Source of the DNA: Acidimicrobiaceae bacterium
GTDB taxonomy: Bacteria; Actinomycetota; Acidimicrobiia; Acidimicrobiales; Ilumatobacteraceae
Reading direction: 5' to 3'
Assembly (NCBI GenBank): GCA_002698945.1
Contig: NZZV01000108.1
Coordinates: 1 to 32,946, forward strand
DNA: 32,946 nt
Part shown: piece after piece, positions 16,751-26,732 of the stretch
How the letters are laid out: the number at the start of each line of letters is the position of its first letter
How positions within the stretch are numbered: the stretch's first letter is position 1
Program-made: the position numbers and the translations under genes
Notes under the pieces: generated by a model
The model's database searches: none
Told to the model about the DNA's origin: nothing
What the model saw: the letters and a program-made list of their open reading frames with translations, nothing else

Positions 16751-18187
16751 ATGACACAACAGAACAGCAAACCTCGCCTCTTCGTCGTCGATGGATCGAA
16801 CATCGCCACGGAAGGTCGGTCCAAGCCCAGCCTCGAACAGCTCACCGAAGCGGTCGACGCCTTTCGTGAGGAGTACCCCGACGTCGATGTGACCGTCGTG
16901 GTCGACGCCACGTTCGGACACCGCATCGCCAAGAAGGAAGTCAAGGACTTCGATCGGGCCGTCGCCAACAACGAACTCGTCACCCCGCCCGCCGGAGCGG
17001 TCGGGCGTGGCGACGCCTTCATCCTCGCCATCGCCGACAAGGCCGGTGCCGGGGTGTTCTCGAACGACTCGTTCCAGGAGTTCCACGGTGACTACGGCTG
17101 GCTCTTCGAACACGGCCGGCTGATCGGTGGCAAGCCCGTCCCGCACGTCGGCTGGGTGTTCGTCGACCGCAACCCGGTTCGCGGACCCAAGAGCCGTGAG
17201 TCGATCCGGGCGGCGAAGAAGGCGGAATCGAACGACGAACCGGCGACCGCCGCGAAAGAACGCGCCCAGCGGCGTGTCCGCAAGAAGAAGGCCGCCGCGT
17301 CCGAGCCGTCCGCCGAGCGACCGCCGAAGGACGAACAAGGCGAATCTCCGTCCGCTGATCAGTGGTCCTCCGATCAGCAGTCCGCGGAGCCGGCCGACCG
17401 TTCGCAGTCCGGCGGCGGCAAGCCCGACGAGGGCAAGTCGTCCAAGCACGTCAACGAGTTGGGGAACTTCCTCGACTTCGTGGAAAAGTACGCCGTCGGC
17501 CAGACGATCACGGTCAAGGTCTCGAGCTACTCGTCGCACGGCGCCTACGCCGACTTCGGAGACGTCCAGGTCTACATCCCGCTCCGATTGATGGCCGACC
17601 CGGCGCCGACGAGTGCGCGCAAGGCCGTCACGACCGGCGACGAGATCGACGTGGTCGTCGCCGCCTTCTCGCCCGAACGACGCAGCATCGACGTGGCGTT
17701 GCCGGCGATGTCGGACCAGATCGAGTCCGGCGTCGGACAGGCGGACCGCGATGATCGGCCTGATCGGGCTGATCGGCAGTCGGCGGACGATTCGGCGAAC
17801 CGGCCGAAGAAGCGTCGTCCGTCGCGTCGGCGTGGCAAGCAGTCGACGGCCGAGTCGCCGAGCAGCGAGCCGGCCGAGCAGACCTCCGACGAACAGCAGT
17901 CCGGTGCGAGCGACGACACGCCGGCCGAGGCCGCACCGCCGAAGAAGCGGGCAGCTCGCAAGAAGGCTGCCGCCAAGAAGGCTCCGGCCAAGAAGGCCGC
18001 CGCGAAGAAGGGTGCCGCCAAGAAGGCTGCTGCGAAGAAGGCTCCGGCCAAGAAGGCCGCCGCGAAGAAGGGTGCCGCCAAGAAGGCTGCTGCGAAGAAG
18101 GCCCCGGCCAAGAAGACCGCCGCCCGCAAGCGCGCCGCCAAGAAGTCCGCTGCACCCGCCGGCGAGACCGGGGCGAACGACTCGTGA
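16751..18187 (+). CDS. NYN (PIN-like) ribonuclease-type domain + S1 RNA-binding domain + histone H1-like Lys/Ala tail
   Basis: RLFVVDGSNIATEGRSKPSLEQL...VTVVVDATFGHRI...GRGDAFILAIADKAGAGVFSNDSFQEF (NYN acidic motifs); GQTITVKVSSYSSHGAYADFGDVQVYIPLRLM (S1); (K)KAAAKKAPAKKAAAKKGAAKK tail. Confidence 0.85.
   Translation: MTQQNSKPRLFVVDGSNIATEGRSKPSLEQLTEAVDAFREEYPDVDVTVVVDATFGHRIAKKEVKDFDRAVANNELVTPPAGAVGRGDAFILAIADKAGAGVFSNDSFQEFHGDYGWLFEHGRLIGGKPVPHVGWVFVDRNPVRGPKSRESIRAAKKAESNDEPATAAKERAQRRVRKKKAAASEPSAERPPKDEQGESPSADQWSSDQQSAEPADRSQSGGGKPDEGKSSKHVNELGNFLDFVEKYAVGQTITVKVSSYSSHGAYADFGDVQVYIPLRLMADPAPTSARKAVTTGDEIDVVVAAFSPERRSIDVALPAMSDQIESGVGQADRDDRPDRADRQSADDSANRPKKRRPSRRRGKQSTAESPSSEPAEQTSDEQQSGASDDTPAEAAPPKKRAARKKAAAKKAPAKKAAAKKGAAKKAAAKKAPAKKAAAKKGAAKKAAAKKAPAKKTAARKRAAKKSAAPAGETGANDS
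17960..18120 (+). repeat. Coding tandem repeat, 60-nt period (15-nt subunits), in the H1-like tail
   Basis: 18001..18060 and 18061..18120 are nearly identical; partial copy upstream. Confidence 0.88.
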
Positions 18188-18960
18188 GGGTCGTGACCTG
18201 GAACATCAACTCGCTGCGAGCGCGTCTCGAGCGGGTCGAGGAATGGGTCGCCGAGGTGCAGCCCGACGTGCTGTGCCTCCAGGAGACCAAGCTCGCCGAC
18301 GACGCCTTCCCGGCTCTGTCGTTCGAAGCACTCGGCTACGAATGTGCCCACTACGGGCAGGGCCAGTGGAACGGGGTCGCCATCGTCTCGAAGGTGGGCC
18401 TCGACGACGTCGTGGCCAACTTCGCCGAGGGCATCGAGCCCGATCCCGACGCCCGCATCATCACGGCGACGTGCGGCGGCGTGCGCGTGGCGTGCTGCTA
18501 CGTCCCCAACGGTCGGGCGCTCGACGACGACCACTACGTCTACAAGCTGAGCTGGCTCGAGCGACTGCTCGACCACGTGCGGCAGGAGAACGATCCGAGC
18601 GGCGACGTGATCGTCACCGGGGACTTCAACATCGCACCGACCGACGCCGACGTGTACGACATCCGCAAGTTCGCCGGCGCGACCCACGTCAGCGAGCCCG
18701 AACGCGAACGACTGCAGGCGCTGTGCGACTGGGGTCTCACGGATCTGTTCCGTCACCAGCACGCCGACGCGGATCGCGTCTACTCGTGGTGGGACTACCG
18801 CGGTGGCGACTTCCACCAGGGACGTGGTCTGCGGATCGACCTCGTGCTCGGGAGCGCGTCGCTCGTCGATCGCGTCGACTGGGCGGTCGTCGACCGCAAC
18901 GCCCGCAAGGGCAAGCAGCCGAGCGACCACGCCCCGGTCATCGTCGACCTGACCATCTGA
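18184..18960 (+). CDS. xth: Exodeoxyribonuclease III
   Basis: VVTWNINSLRARLERVEEWVAEVQPDVLCLQETKL, VIVTGDFNIAPTDADVYD, YSWWDYRGGDFHQGRGLRIDLVL, QPSDHAPVIVDL. GTGA overlap with upstream stop. Confidence 0.96.
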   Translation: MRVVTWNINSLRARLERVEEWVAEVQPDVLCLQETKLADDAFPALSFEALGYECAHYGQGQWNGVAIVSKVGLDDVVANFAEGIEPDPDARIITATCGGVRVACCYVPNGRALDDDHYVYKLSWLERLLDHVRQENDPSGDVIVTGDFNIAPTDADVYDIRKFAGATHVSEPERERLQALCDWGLTDLFRHQHADADRVYSWWDYRGGDFHQGRGLRIDLVLGSASLVDRVDWAVVDRNARKGKQPSDHAPVIVDLTI

Positions 18961-18970
18961 AGCGGTCGGT

Positions 18971-19054
18971 GTCGGTTGAGGTCAGACCCCAACCGACATG
19001 GTTGCGGAACCTGGCGCTGGTCGGGGTGTCGGTTGGGGTCTGACCTCAACCGAC
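18971..19054. repeat. Inverted repeat with perfect 28-bp arms (18971..18998 / 19027..19054); dispersed palindromic element copy
   Basis: gtcggttgaggtcagaccccaaccgaca ... tgtcggttggggtctgacctcaaccgac. Confidence 0.95.
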
Positions 19055-20956
19055 CGTCTGGAGGGCTCGTTCGATGCCGTGGAACAGGCGGCGACTCGTG
19101 ATCGCGCCGAGCCCGGTGAGCGCGTCGAGCTCGTCCGGTGACGTCGGGCGGTGGGTCGCGATCAGTGACAGGACGTGGTCGGTCACCAGGGCGTCGGGGA
19201 GGATGCCGTTGGCGCGGGCCGCGTTCGCCCGCCAGGTGTGCAATCGGTCGAGCGCGGTGTCGCGCGGTGTCGGCTCGGTGCTCACCAGGTCCGGCGGTGG
19301 AGGCAGGATCACGGGCTCGCCTGGTTCGAATCCGTCGAGCAGAGGAGTACGCCGTCGCTGGTAGCCGTTGCGACGCTCGGCCCAGTGCACCGTCAGCCGG
19401 TCGGTCGCCCGGGTGACCGCCACGTAGAACAAGCGGGCCTCCTCGGCCTTCAGGGCCGCCGTCGTGGCCGACCGGTGCGGGACGAGGCTCGTCTCGCAGC
19501 CGACGAGGTGGACGGTGTGCCACTCGCGGCCCTTCGCCGCGTGGAAGGTCAGGAGTTCGACGCCGGGTTCGGCGGTACCGAACGGGTCGGTCGCTGCGAC
19601 CCAGGCCCGGAAGGCGAGCCCGTCGCCGGTCGGCTGTGTTCGCAAGAAGTCGTTCGCCGCGAGCGCGACGGTGGTGCGGGGATCGCCATCTCCTTCGCTC
19701 ACGTCGTGTTGGTCGCGGATCCAACGGCGGAGCGCGTCGGGTTCGCGCAATCGGTACGCCTCGTCGAGCAAGGGCCCGATTTCGGTGCCGGCCCCGTCGA
19801 TCCGCTTGCGGACGGCGACCCCGGCAGCGGCCAACGCCGCTCTGATCGGTGCCAACGTCGCGTGCGTCCGTGCGAGGACGGCGACATTGCCGGAGCGGAG
19901 CAAGGTCGGGTCGTCACGGGCGATCGAGGTCGCGACCGCCGCTGCCTCGCCGGCCTCGTCGTCGTGGGCGGCCACCCGGACGCTCGGACCGTCACCGCGG
20001 GCCGACTCGATCGTGGTGTCGACCTCTGCCCGGGCCAGGATGACGCGGCCGATCTCGACCACCTGTGGTGTGCAGCGATGATTGACCGGCAGTCGAATGA
20101 TCTCGACCCCGGGGAAGCGGTCGCCGACGTCGGTGAGCAGCGCCGGGTCGGACCCGGTGAAGCCGTAGATCGCCTGCGCCGGATCGCCGACGAGGAACAG
20201 GTCGTCGCGCCCGGCCCGGAGCACGTCGAGGAAACGGTGCTGGAGCGGGTTGAGGTCCTGCGCCTCGTCGACGAGGACGTGTCGGAACCGCCAACGGAGT
20301 GCGTCGGCGAACGAGTCGTCGCGTTCGGCGGCGTCGATCGTCAGGGCGATCAGGTCGTCGAGGTCGACGATGCGACGCTGGCGCTTCTCCTCGGTGTAGG
20401 CGGTCAGCACGTCGGCGATGAACTCGGGTTCGTGGAGCGACCTGAGCTCGCCGTTGCGCACCGCACGCACGTACGCACGCGGCGACAGCCCACGGGAGGT
20501 GGCGACGCCGACCGCGGCGACCACCGACGACAGATCGGCGGCCGATGCCCGGTCGGTGAAGGCGCGCAACCCACCGATGATGCGAGCCCGGTCGTCGACC
20601 ACGGTGCGGGGCGCCTGATCGAGATCGGCCCACCGCTGACGAAGGAGCTGGTTCGAGATCGAGTGGAACGTGCCGGCTGCCACCTGATCGTTGACGCCCA
20701 TGCCGGCCAGTCGCCGGCGCAGCTCACCGGCCGCCTCACGCGTGAACGTCAGGACCAACGTGTGGCGGGCGTCCGCCGACTCGGTCGCGATGCGGTACGC
20801 CGCTCGACGGGTGAGGACACGTGTCTTGCCCGACCCGGCGCCGGCGATGACGGCGACGAGCGACGACTCGCAGGTGACGGCGCGGTGTTGGTCGGCATCG
20901 AGATCGGCCAACAACGCTGCGGGGTCCACCCCGTTCACGGTACTGTTTGCGCTCAT
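19046..20956 (-). CDS. UvrD/PcrA-like ATP-dependent DNA helicase with HRDC-like C-terminus
   Basis: Walker A AGAGSGKTRVLTRRAAY, VDEAQDLNPLQ, GDPAQAIYGFTGSDP, LLTFHAAKGREWHTVHLVG, RLFYVAVTRATDRL; C-terminal HRDC-like segment. ATG at 20956. Confidence 0.94.
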   Translation of the reverse strand: MSANSTVNGVDPAALLADLDADQHRAVTCESSLVAVIAGAGSGKTRVLTRRAAYRIATESADARHTLVLTFTREAAGELRRRLAGMGVNDQVAAGTFHSISNQLLRQRWADLDQAPRTVVDDRARIIGGLRAFTDRASAADLSSVVAAVGVATSRGLSPRAYVRAVRNGELRSLHEPEFIADVLTAYTEEKRQRRIVDLDDLIALTIDAAERDDSFADALRWRFRHVLVDEAQDLNPLQHRFLDVLRAGRDDLFLVGDPAQAIYGFTGSDPALLTDVGDRFPGVEIIRLPVNHRCTPQVVEIGRVILARAEVDTTIESARGDGPSVRVAAHDDEAGEAAAVATSIARDDPTLLRSGNVAVLARTHATLAPIRAALAAAGVAVRKRIDGAGTEIGPLLDEAYRLREPDALRRWIRDQHDVSEGDGDPRTTVALAANDFLRTQPTGDGLAFRAWVAATDPFGTAEPGVELLTFHAAKGREWHTVHLVGCETSLVPHRSATTAALKAEEARLFYVAVTRATDRLTVHWAERRNGYQRRRTPLLDGFEPGEPVILPPPPDLVSTEPTPRDTALDRLHTWRANAARANGILPDALVTDHVLSLIATHRPTSPDELDALTGLGAITSRRLFHGIERALQTVG

Positions 20957-21572
20957 GCCGTACCCCAAGAATCTGCTCAACGACTTCGAGACCGTTGCGC
21001 TCGATCTGCACCCGCACTGGTGGTACTACACCAAGGCGCTCCTGGCCGTCGCGGCATCGGTCATCTTCGCGATCGTCGCGGTGACGGTGTCCGACGGCAC
21101 GGTGCAGACGGGCCTGATGTGGGTGGCGTTCGCGGCCATCGTCGTGTCGCTCGGTTGGCTCATCAAGCGGTACGCCACCTGGTCGACGACGAACTTCGTC
21201 GTCACCAGCGACCGCGTCATCTATCGCTCGGGTGTCATGCGCAAGAGCGGCATCGAGATCCCGCTCGAGCGGGTCAACAACGTGTCGTCGAACCAGGGTG
21301 TGTTCGAGCGGATGCTCGGTGCCGGCGACCTCCTCATCGAATCGGGAGGCGAATCGGGTCAGCAGCGGTTCACCGACATCAAGAACCCGAGCCGGGTCCA
21401 GAACCTGATCCACGCCCAGCGCGAGGCGAACAACTCCCGGATGTTCGGGGGGCGGGGCGACGGTGGCAGCGACGTCGCGACCCAGCTCGAGAAGCTCGAG
21501 GGGATGCTCGAACGGGGCACCCTCACGCAGGAAGAGTTCGACGCCCAGAAGCGGCGTCTGCTGGGCGACTGA
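20955..21572 (+). CDS. PH (bPH2) domain membrane protein with C-terminal SHOCT-like domain
   Basis: MPYPKNLLNDFETVALDLHPHWWYYTKALL, TSDRVIYRSGVMRKSGIEIPLERVNNV, LEKLEGMLERGTLTQEEFDAQKRRLLGD. Confidence 0.9.
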   Translation: MPYPKNLLNDFETVALDLHPHWWYYTKALLAVAASVIFAIVAVTVSDGTVQTGLMWVAFAAIVVSLGWLIKRYATWSTTNFVVTSDRVIYRSGVMRKSGIEIPLERVNNVSSNQGVFERMLGAGDLLIESGGESGQQRFTDIKNPSRVQNLIHAQREANNSRMFGGRGDGGSDVATQLEKLEGMLERGTLTQEEFDAQKRRLLGD

Positions 21573-21618
21573 CGGCTCGATCCGGCCGTGCCGGTCTCGC
21601 CGTGCCAAGCTCGGCGGC

Positions 21619-22536
21619 ATGACACGCGCTCACCTCGACTCGGGCATCGAGCTCGAGTACGACACCTTCGGATCGCCCGACGACCCGGCCCTGTTGTTGG
21701 TCATGGGTTTCACCGCCCAGATGATCGCCTGGCAGGACGGCTTCTGCGAGCAGCTCGCCGCCCGGGGCCGATACGTCATCCGCTTCGACAACCGCGACTG
21801 CGGGCTGTCGAGCAAGCTCGACGGCCAGCACGTCGACACCGCAGCGGTGCTCGGTGCCGCGATGTCGGGGGCCGAGATCCCGCCGGTGCCGTACCTGCTG
21901 TCCGACATGGCGGCCGACGCGATCGGCTTGCTCGACCACCTCGACATCGACCGTGCCCACGTGGTGGGCGCCTCGATGGGCGGCATGATCGTCCAGACGA
22001 TGGCCATCGAGCATCCCGACCGGCTCCACAGCGTCACGTCGATCATGTCCACCGTCGGCGACCCGGCTTACGGCGCAGCGAAGCCGGAGGCGATGGCGAT
22101 CCTGCTCTCCCCGCCGCCGTCGGGTCGCGATGAGGTGATCGAACGGTCCGGGGGCTTCAAGATCTGGGCGTCGAAGCGCTACTACGACGAGGCGGCTGCC
22201 AAGGAGTTCGCCGCGATCGCCTACGACCGTTCGTTCTACCCCGAAGGAGCGACCCGCCAGCTCGCGGCGATCACCGCGTCGGGTGATCGCAGCGAGGCGT
22301 TGCGGTCGGTCACGACACCCATGCTCGTGATCCACGGTCTCGACGACACCCTGATCGATCCGTCGGGCGGTCGCCGCACGGCCGAGCTCGTGCCCAACGC
22401 CCACCTCCTCGAGGTCGCCGACATGGGCCACGACATGCCACCGCCATTGTGGCCGCTGCTCACCTCGGCGATCGTGGGTCACCAGGCGTCGGCGGTCCAT
22501 CCGTCGGCCGGCGCTCCGGTGGAGGTGGCGTCATGA
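21619..22536 (+). CDS. Alpha/beta hydrolase
   Basis: [44 protein letters not shown] (nucleophile elbow), [20 protein letters not shown]. Confidence 0.92.
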   Translation: MTRAHLDSGIELEYDTFGSPDDPALLLVMGFTAQMIAWQDGFCEQLAARGRYVIRFDNRDCGLSSKLDGQHVDTAAVLGAAMSGAEIPPVPYLLSDMAADAIGLLDHLDIDRAHVVGASMGGMIVQTMAIEHPDRLHSVTSIMSTVGDPAYGAAKPEAMAILLSPPPSGRDEVIERSGGFKIWASKRYYDEAAAKEFAAIAYDRSFYPEGATRQLAAITASGDRSEALRSVTTPMLVIHGLDDTLIDPSGGRRTAELVPNAHLLEVADMGHDMPPPLWPLLTSAIVGHQASAVHPSAGAPVEVAS

Positions 22537-23690
22537 GCGGGCCGCTCGCGGGCTACCGCATCATCGAGATCGCCGGGATCGGCCCCGGCCCCTTCGCTGC
22601 GATGTTGCTGAGCGACATGGGCGCCGAGGTCATCCGCGTCGAACGCGCCGGCGCCGTACGCGGCGCGGCGCCCGACACGCCGCACGGCGACATCCTCCGA
22701 CGCGGACGCCGCAACATCGCGCTCGACCTGAAGCACCCCGACGGTGTGGAGACCCTGCTCCAGCTGGTCGAGGGGGCCGACGCCCTGATCGAGGGATTCC
22801 GACCCGGCGTGATGGAGCGTCTCGGCGTGGGACCGGACGTCTGTCTCGAACGCAACCCGAAGCTCGTGTTCGGCCGGATGACCGGTTGGGGACAGAGCGG
22901 GCCGTACGCGCAAGCTGCCGGTCATGACATCAACTACATCGCGCTGGCGGGAGCGCTGGCGCACTACGGCCGCGCCGGCCAGCCGCCCACGCCGCCGATG
23001 AACATGGTCGGCGACTTCGGTGGCGGTGGCATGTTCCTCGCGTTCGGCGTGGTGTGCGCACTGCTCGAGGCGCAACGCAGCGGTCAGGGGCAGGTGGTCG
23101 ACACCGCCATGGTCGACGGTACGGCGGTGCTCATGACCATGTTCTGGGCGTTCCACCACATGGGCGCCCACGACATCACCCGTCGCGGCGCCAACCTGCT
23201 CGACACCGGTGCGCACTTCTACGACGTGTACGAGTGCGCCGACGGCGAATACGTCTCGCTCGGTTCGATCGAGCCGCAGTTCTACGCCGAGCTGCTGCGG
23301 CTGACCGGCCTGGAGGGCGACGACGAGTTCGCGAAGCAGATGGATGCGTCGCAGTGGCCGCACCTCAAGCAGCGCCTCGCCGAACTGTTCCGCACCAAGT
23401 CGCGCGACGAGTGGTGCGAGATCATGGAACACACCGACGTCTGCTTCGCTCCGGTGCTGCGGATGGACGAGGCGGCGCAACACCCGCACAACGTCGAGCG
23501 CGGTACCTTCATCGCTCCCGGCGGCGTCACCCAGCCCGCACCGGCGCCGAGGTTCAGCCGCACCGCGGCCGAGGTCGACCGACCGCCAGCACACGACGGC
23601 CAGCACACCCGTGAGGTGCTGACCGAGTGGGGGATCGACGCCGCCCGTGTCGACGCCCTCCTCGAGTCCGGCGCCGCCAAGCAAGCCTGA
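22533..23690 (+). CDS. CaiB/BaiF family CoA-transferase (alpha-methylacyl-CoA racemase-like)
   Basis: [98 protein letters not shown] overlap with upstream stop. Confidence 0.95.
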   Translation: MSGPLAGYRIIEIAGIGPGPFAAMLLSDMGAEVIRVERAGAVRGAAPDTPHGDILRRGRRNIALDLKHPDGVETLLQLVEGADALIEGFRPGVMERLGVGPDVCLERNPKLVFGRMTGWGQSGPYAQAAGHDINYIALAGALAHYGRAGQPPTPPMNMVGDFGGGGMFLAFGVVCALLEAQRSGQGQVVDTAMVDGTAVLMTMFWAFHHMGAHDITRRGANLLDTGAHFYDVYECADGEYVSLGSIEPQFYAELLRLTGLEGDDEFAKQMDASQWPHLKQRLAELFRTKSRDEWCEIMEHTDVCFAPVLRMDEAAQHPHNVERGTFIAPGGVTQPAPAPRFSRTAAEVDRPPAHDGQHTREVLTEWGIDAARVDALLESGAAKQA

Positions 23691-23779
23691 CTCGACGCGC
23701 CGTCACCGGTGTGCTGGAGCCGTGAGGTCGGCGGGAACTGGTCGGACGGTCGTGGCCATCGGCTCGTATCGTGGCCCGA

Positions 23780-24619
23780 ATGGCGACACTGGTCTGTTTC
23801 CACGCCCACCCTGACGACGAGGCGATCGCCACGGGCGGTTCGATGGCTCGCGCCAGCGACGAAGGCCACCGTGTGGTGCTGGTGGTGGCCACCGACGGCA
23901 TCCACGGTGAGCGGCCTGACGATCTGGCGCCCGACGAGTCGCTCGTCGACCGTCGCAAGGCGGAGACGATGGCGTCGGCGGCGGCGCTGGGCATCCACCG
24001 GGTCGAGTTCCTCGACTACCACGACTCGGGCATGACCGGCTGGGACGCCAACGGCCACGATCACGCCTTCGCCAACGCCGATCTCGACGAGGCGGCCACC
24101 CGCCTCGCCGACATCGTCCGTGACGAACGGGCCGACGTCCTGACCATCTACGACTGGCACGGCGGCTACGGCCATCCCGACCACATCCGCGTGCACGAGG
24201 TCGGTTGCCGCGCCGAGGAGATGGTGCGCGACGACCTCCCCGACCTGCGGGTGGTCGAGTCGACGATGAACCGTGACGAGATGCGTCGTGGCCTCGACGC
24301 CGCCAGGGCCGACGGGGTCGACTTCGGCCCCGACGAGTTCGACCCCGACGGTCCGATGGACGACGGCAACCCGATGGGGACCCCGGAAGCCGAGATCACC
24401 CTCGCCGTCGACGTCTCGGCTTGGGCCGAGCGCAAGCGGCGGTCGATCGCTGCGCACCGGAGCCAGGTCACCGACTCGAGCTTCTTCCTCCAGATGCCCA
24501 TGGACGCGTTCACGGGGGCATTCGGGACCGAGTGGTACATCGAGCACGACCGGGACGCGCGGAGTGGTCCCCGGCGTGGGTGGTTGTTCGACGAGGTCGG
24601 GTCGGCGCACCCCGCCTGA
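23780..24619 (+). CDS. PIG-L/LmbE family deacetylase (MshB/Mca-like)
   Basis: LVCFHAHPDDEAIATGGSMA (HPDDE), YDWHGGYGHPDHIRVHEVG (HPDH). Confidence 0.92.
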   Translation: MATLVCFHAHPDDEAIATGGSMARASDEGHRVVLVVATDGIHGERPDDLAPDESLVDRRKAETMASAAALGIHRVEFLDYHDSGMTGWDANGHDHAFANADLDEAATRLADIVRDERADVLTIYDWHGGYGHPDHIRVHEVGCRAEEMVRDDLPDLRVVESTMNRDEMRRGLDAARADGVDFGPDEFDPDGPMDDGNPMGTPEAEITLAVDVSAWAERKRRSIAAHRSQVTDSSFFLQMPMDAFTGAFGTEWYIEHDRDARSGPRRGWLFDEVGSAHPA

Positions 24620-24674
24620 CGACGTCACATCGGATTGCCGAGGTTTCGTCGGCGGCATTGGGCAAGATGAGTCC

Positions 24675-25463
24675 ATGCCGAGGAGCAGGACCGTCGTCGC
24701 GTTCACCGTCGGTGGGCTGATGCTCGTCGCCGCATGCAGCGACGACGAACCGACGACGTCACCGACCCCGCCAAGTTTCACGTTCGCGTCGACGACGACG
24801 CCGGCGACCACGCCACCGGCGTCGTCACCGTCGTCGGCGTCGTCGCCGTCGTCGGCGCCCGCCGAGGGGGAGGAGGCGTCGACGGTGCGGCCGACCACGA
24901 CAGTGCTCACGCCGCCGCCGACCGAGGCGACGACCACGACGACCGAACCGCTGGCGTTGCAGGAGCTGATCCTGCGCGGCGACGGCATCGGTTCGGCGAG
25001 GTTCGGGGCGGCGCCACAGGGTGTCGTCGAGTACGTGACCTCCGTGCTCGGCGGGAACACCGCCGACACCGGATGGGTCGATCCCTTTTCGTTCGCCGAC
25101 TGCGGGGCGGGCGGTGCCGCCACCAGGGCACGCCGGGTCGACTGGGGAGTGCTGTCGCTGCTGTTCTCCGATGCCTCGTCGTACGCCCTCGACCGTGAGC
25201 ACTTCATCGGCTACGAGTACGGCCGGGTCGGTGAGATCGGCGACGACCCGGTGGGCCTGCACACCGAGGGCAACGTCGGGCTCGGCTCCCGCGTCGTCGA
25301 TCTGTTCGCCGAGTTCCCCGACGCGTCGGTGAACGAGGGGGACGACGAGGTCGGCATCCCACCGAACTTCTACGTGAGTGACGTCTTCTACGGCCTGCTC
25401 ACCGGAACGGCCGACGACGACGTCGTCACCGTGATCTTCGGCGGCTACGGCTGCGGCGAGTGA
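24675..25463 (+). CDS. Putative lipoprotein with Ser/Thr/Pro-rich linker
   Basis: MPRSRTVVAFTVGGLMLVAACSDDEPTTSPTPPS...; lipobox VAAC; low-complexity linker then folded domain. Confidence 0.75.
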   Translation: MPRSRTVVAFTVGGLMLVAACSDDEPTTSPTPPSFTFASTTTPATTPPASSPSSASSPSSAPAEGEEASTVRPTTTVLTPPPTEATTTTTEPLALQELILRGDGIGSARFGAAPQGVVEYVTSVLGGNTADTGWVDPFSFADCGAGGAATRARRVDWGVLSLLFSDASSYALDREHFIGYEYGRVGEIGDDPVGLHTEGNVGLGSRVVDLFAEFPDASVNEGDDEVGIPPNFYVSDVFYGLLTGTADDDVVTVIFGGYGCGE

Positions 25464-25466
25464 GCT

Positions 25467-25823
25467 GTGGGCGACCTGCACACCATCGCCGCCTGGGTGC
25501 TGATCATCGGCAACGCCGTCGCCGGTGTCTGGTGTCTCGCCGCCTACCGGTGGCGACAGCTGGCCGGTGTCCCGATGTGGAGTGTCGTCGTCGTGGCGCA
25601 GGCCACCACGTTCGTGCAAGCGGCGATCGGGGCGCTGTGGGCGAATCAGGACGACATCGAGATCGACGACATGCACATGCTGTACGGCTTCTCGACGCTG
25701 GTGGCGGTGGCGATCCTCTACAGCTACCGCGGCAGTCCGTTCATCAAGGACAAGACGACCCTCCTGTACGGGTTCGGCAGCCTGTTCATCATGGGACTCG
25801 GTCTGCGCAACCTCGTCCTCTGA
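25467..25823 (+). CDS. Small multi-pass membrane protein
   Basis: GTG start; TM segments IAAWVLIIGNAVAGVWCLAAY, VVVVAQATTFVQAAIGALWA, LVAVAILYSY. Confidence 0.7.
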   Translation: MGDLHTIAAWVLIIGNAVAGVWCLAAYRWRQLAGVPMWSVVVVAQATTFVQAAIGALWANQDDIEIDDMHMLYGFSTLVAVAILYSYRGSPFIKDKTTLLYGFGSLFIMGLGLRNLVL

Positions 25824-25853
25824 GTCGACCAGAAGGGGCACCTTCTGGCCGAC
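25824..25853. terminator. Probable bidirectional terminator hairpin between convergent genes
   Basis: GTCGa-CCAGAAGG-GGCA-CCTTCTGG-cCGAC immediately after the stop at 25823. Confidence 0.6.
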
Positions 25854-25877
25854 ATGCCGGACGACGCGGTCGTGTTG

Positions 25878-26732
25878 TCAGGGGAACACGACGGTCTTGT
25901 CGCCGACCAGGAAGACTCGGTCCTCGGCCCAGTACCGCACGGCGCGAGCCAGCACGAGCCGCTCGGTGTCCTGACCCAGCTCCACCAACTGGTCGGCGGT
26001 GTGGGCGTGCGACACCCGGGCGACGTCCTGCTCGATGATCGGTCCCTCGTCGAGTTCGGCGGTGACGAAGTGGGCCGTCGCGCCGACGAGCTTCACGCCC
26101 CGATCGTGGGCCTGGTGGTACGGGCGAGCGCCCTTGAAGCCGGGCAGGAACGAGTGGTGGATGTTGATCGCGCGACCGCGGAGGAATTCACAGAGGTCGT
26201 CGGACAGGATCTGCATGTAGCGGGCGAGCACGACCAGATCGATGTCGTGAGTGCGTACCAACTCCTGGATCTGCGCCTCCTGCTCGGCCTTGGTGTCGTT
26301 GCTGACAGGCAGGTGCAGGAACGGGATGTCGTACCGACCGGCGACCGGTTGGCAGTCGGGATGGTTCGAGACGATCAGCGGGATGTCGATCGGGAGCAGC
26401 CCGTTCCGCCAGCGATAGAGCAGGTCGACCAGGCAGTGGTCGAACTTCGACACCATCACCAGGACCTTGGGGCGGGCGTGCGCGGGGCGTACGTGCACCT
26501 CGGCCATCGGATCGCTCAGACGGTCCGACACCGCCCAGTGCACGTTCGACGGGTCGTCCGTGGGGGTGTCGATGACCATCCGCATGCAGAAGGTGCTGGT
26601 GTCCGGGTCGCTGAACTGTTGGTTCTCCACGATGTTGCCGCCCACGTCGAGCACGCCGGCGCACACGGCGGCGACGATGCCCGGCCGGTCGGGACAGGTG
26701 AGGGTGAGGACGTGGTGATGGGCCGCGCTCAT
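25878..26732 (-). CDS. purU: Formyltetrahydrofolate deformylase
   Basis: N-terminal ACT (HVLTLTCPDRPGIVAAVCAGVLDVGGNIVENQQF), VMVSKFDHCLVDLLYRW, INIHHSFLPGFKGARPYHQAHDRGVKLVGATAHFVTAELDEGPIIEQD. Confidence 0.96.
   Translation of the reverse strand: MSAAHHHVLTLTCPDRPGIVAAVCAGVLDVGGNIVENQQFSDPDTSTFCMRMVIDTPTDDPSNVHWAVSDRLSDPMAEVHVRPAHARPKVLVMVSKFDHCLVDLLYRWRNGLLPIDIPLIVSNHPDCQPVAGRYDIPFLHLPVSNDTKAEQEAQIQELVRTHDIDLVVLARYMQILSDDLCEFLRGRAINIHHSFLPGFKGARPYHQAHDRGVKLVGATAHFVTAELDEGPIIEQDVARVSHAHTADQLVELGQDTERLVLARAVRYWAEDRVFLVGDKTVVFP

Noticed and set aside
19175-21622. 815-aa plus ORF antisense to the UvrD-like helicase
   Set aside because: Composition (Arg/Gly/Asp/Val/Gln-rich) typical of a shadow ORF; helicase motifs are clear on the opposite strand.
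23282-25207. 641-aa minus ORF antisense to the CoA-transferase, PIG-L and lipoprotein genes
   Set aside because: Spans three convincing plus-strand genes; low-complexity translation.
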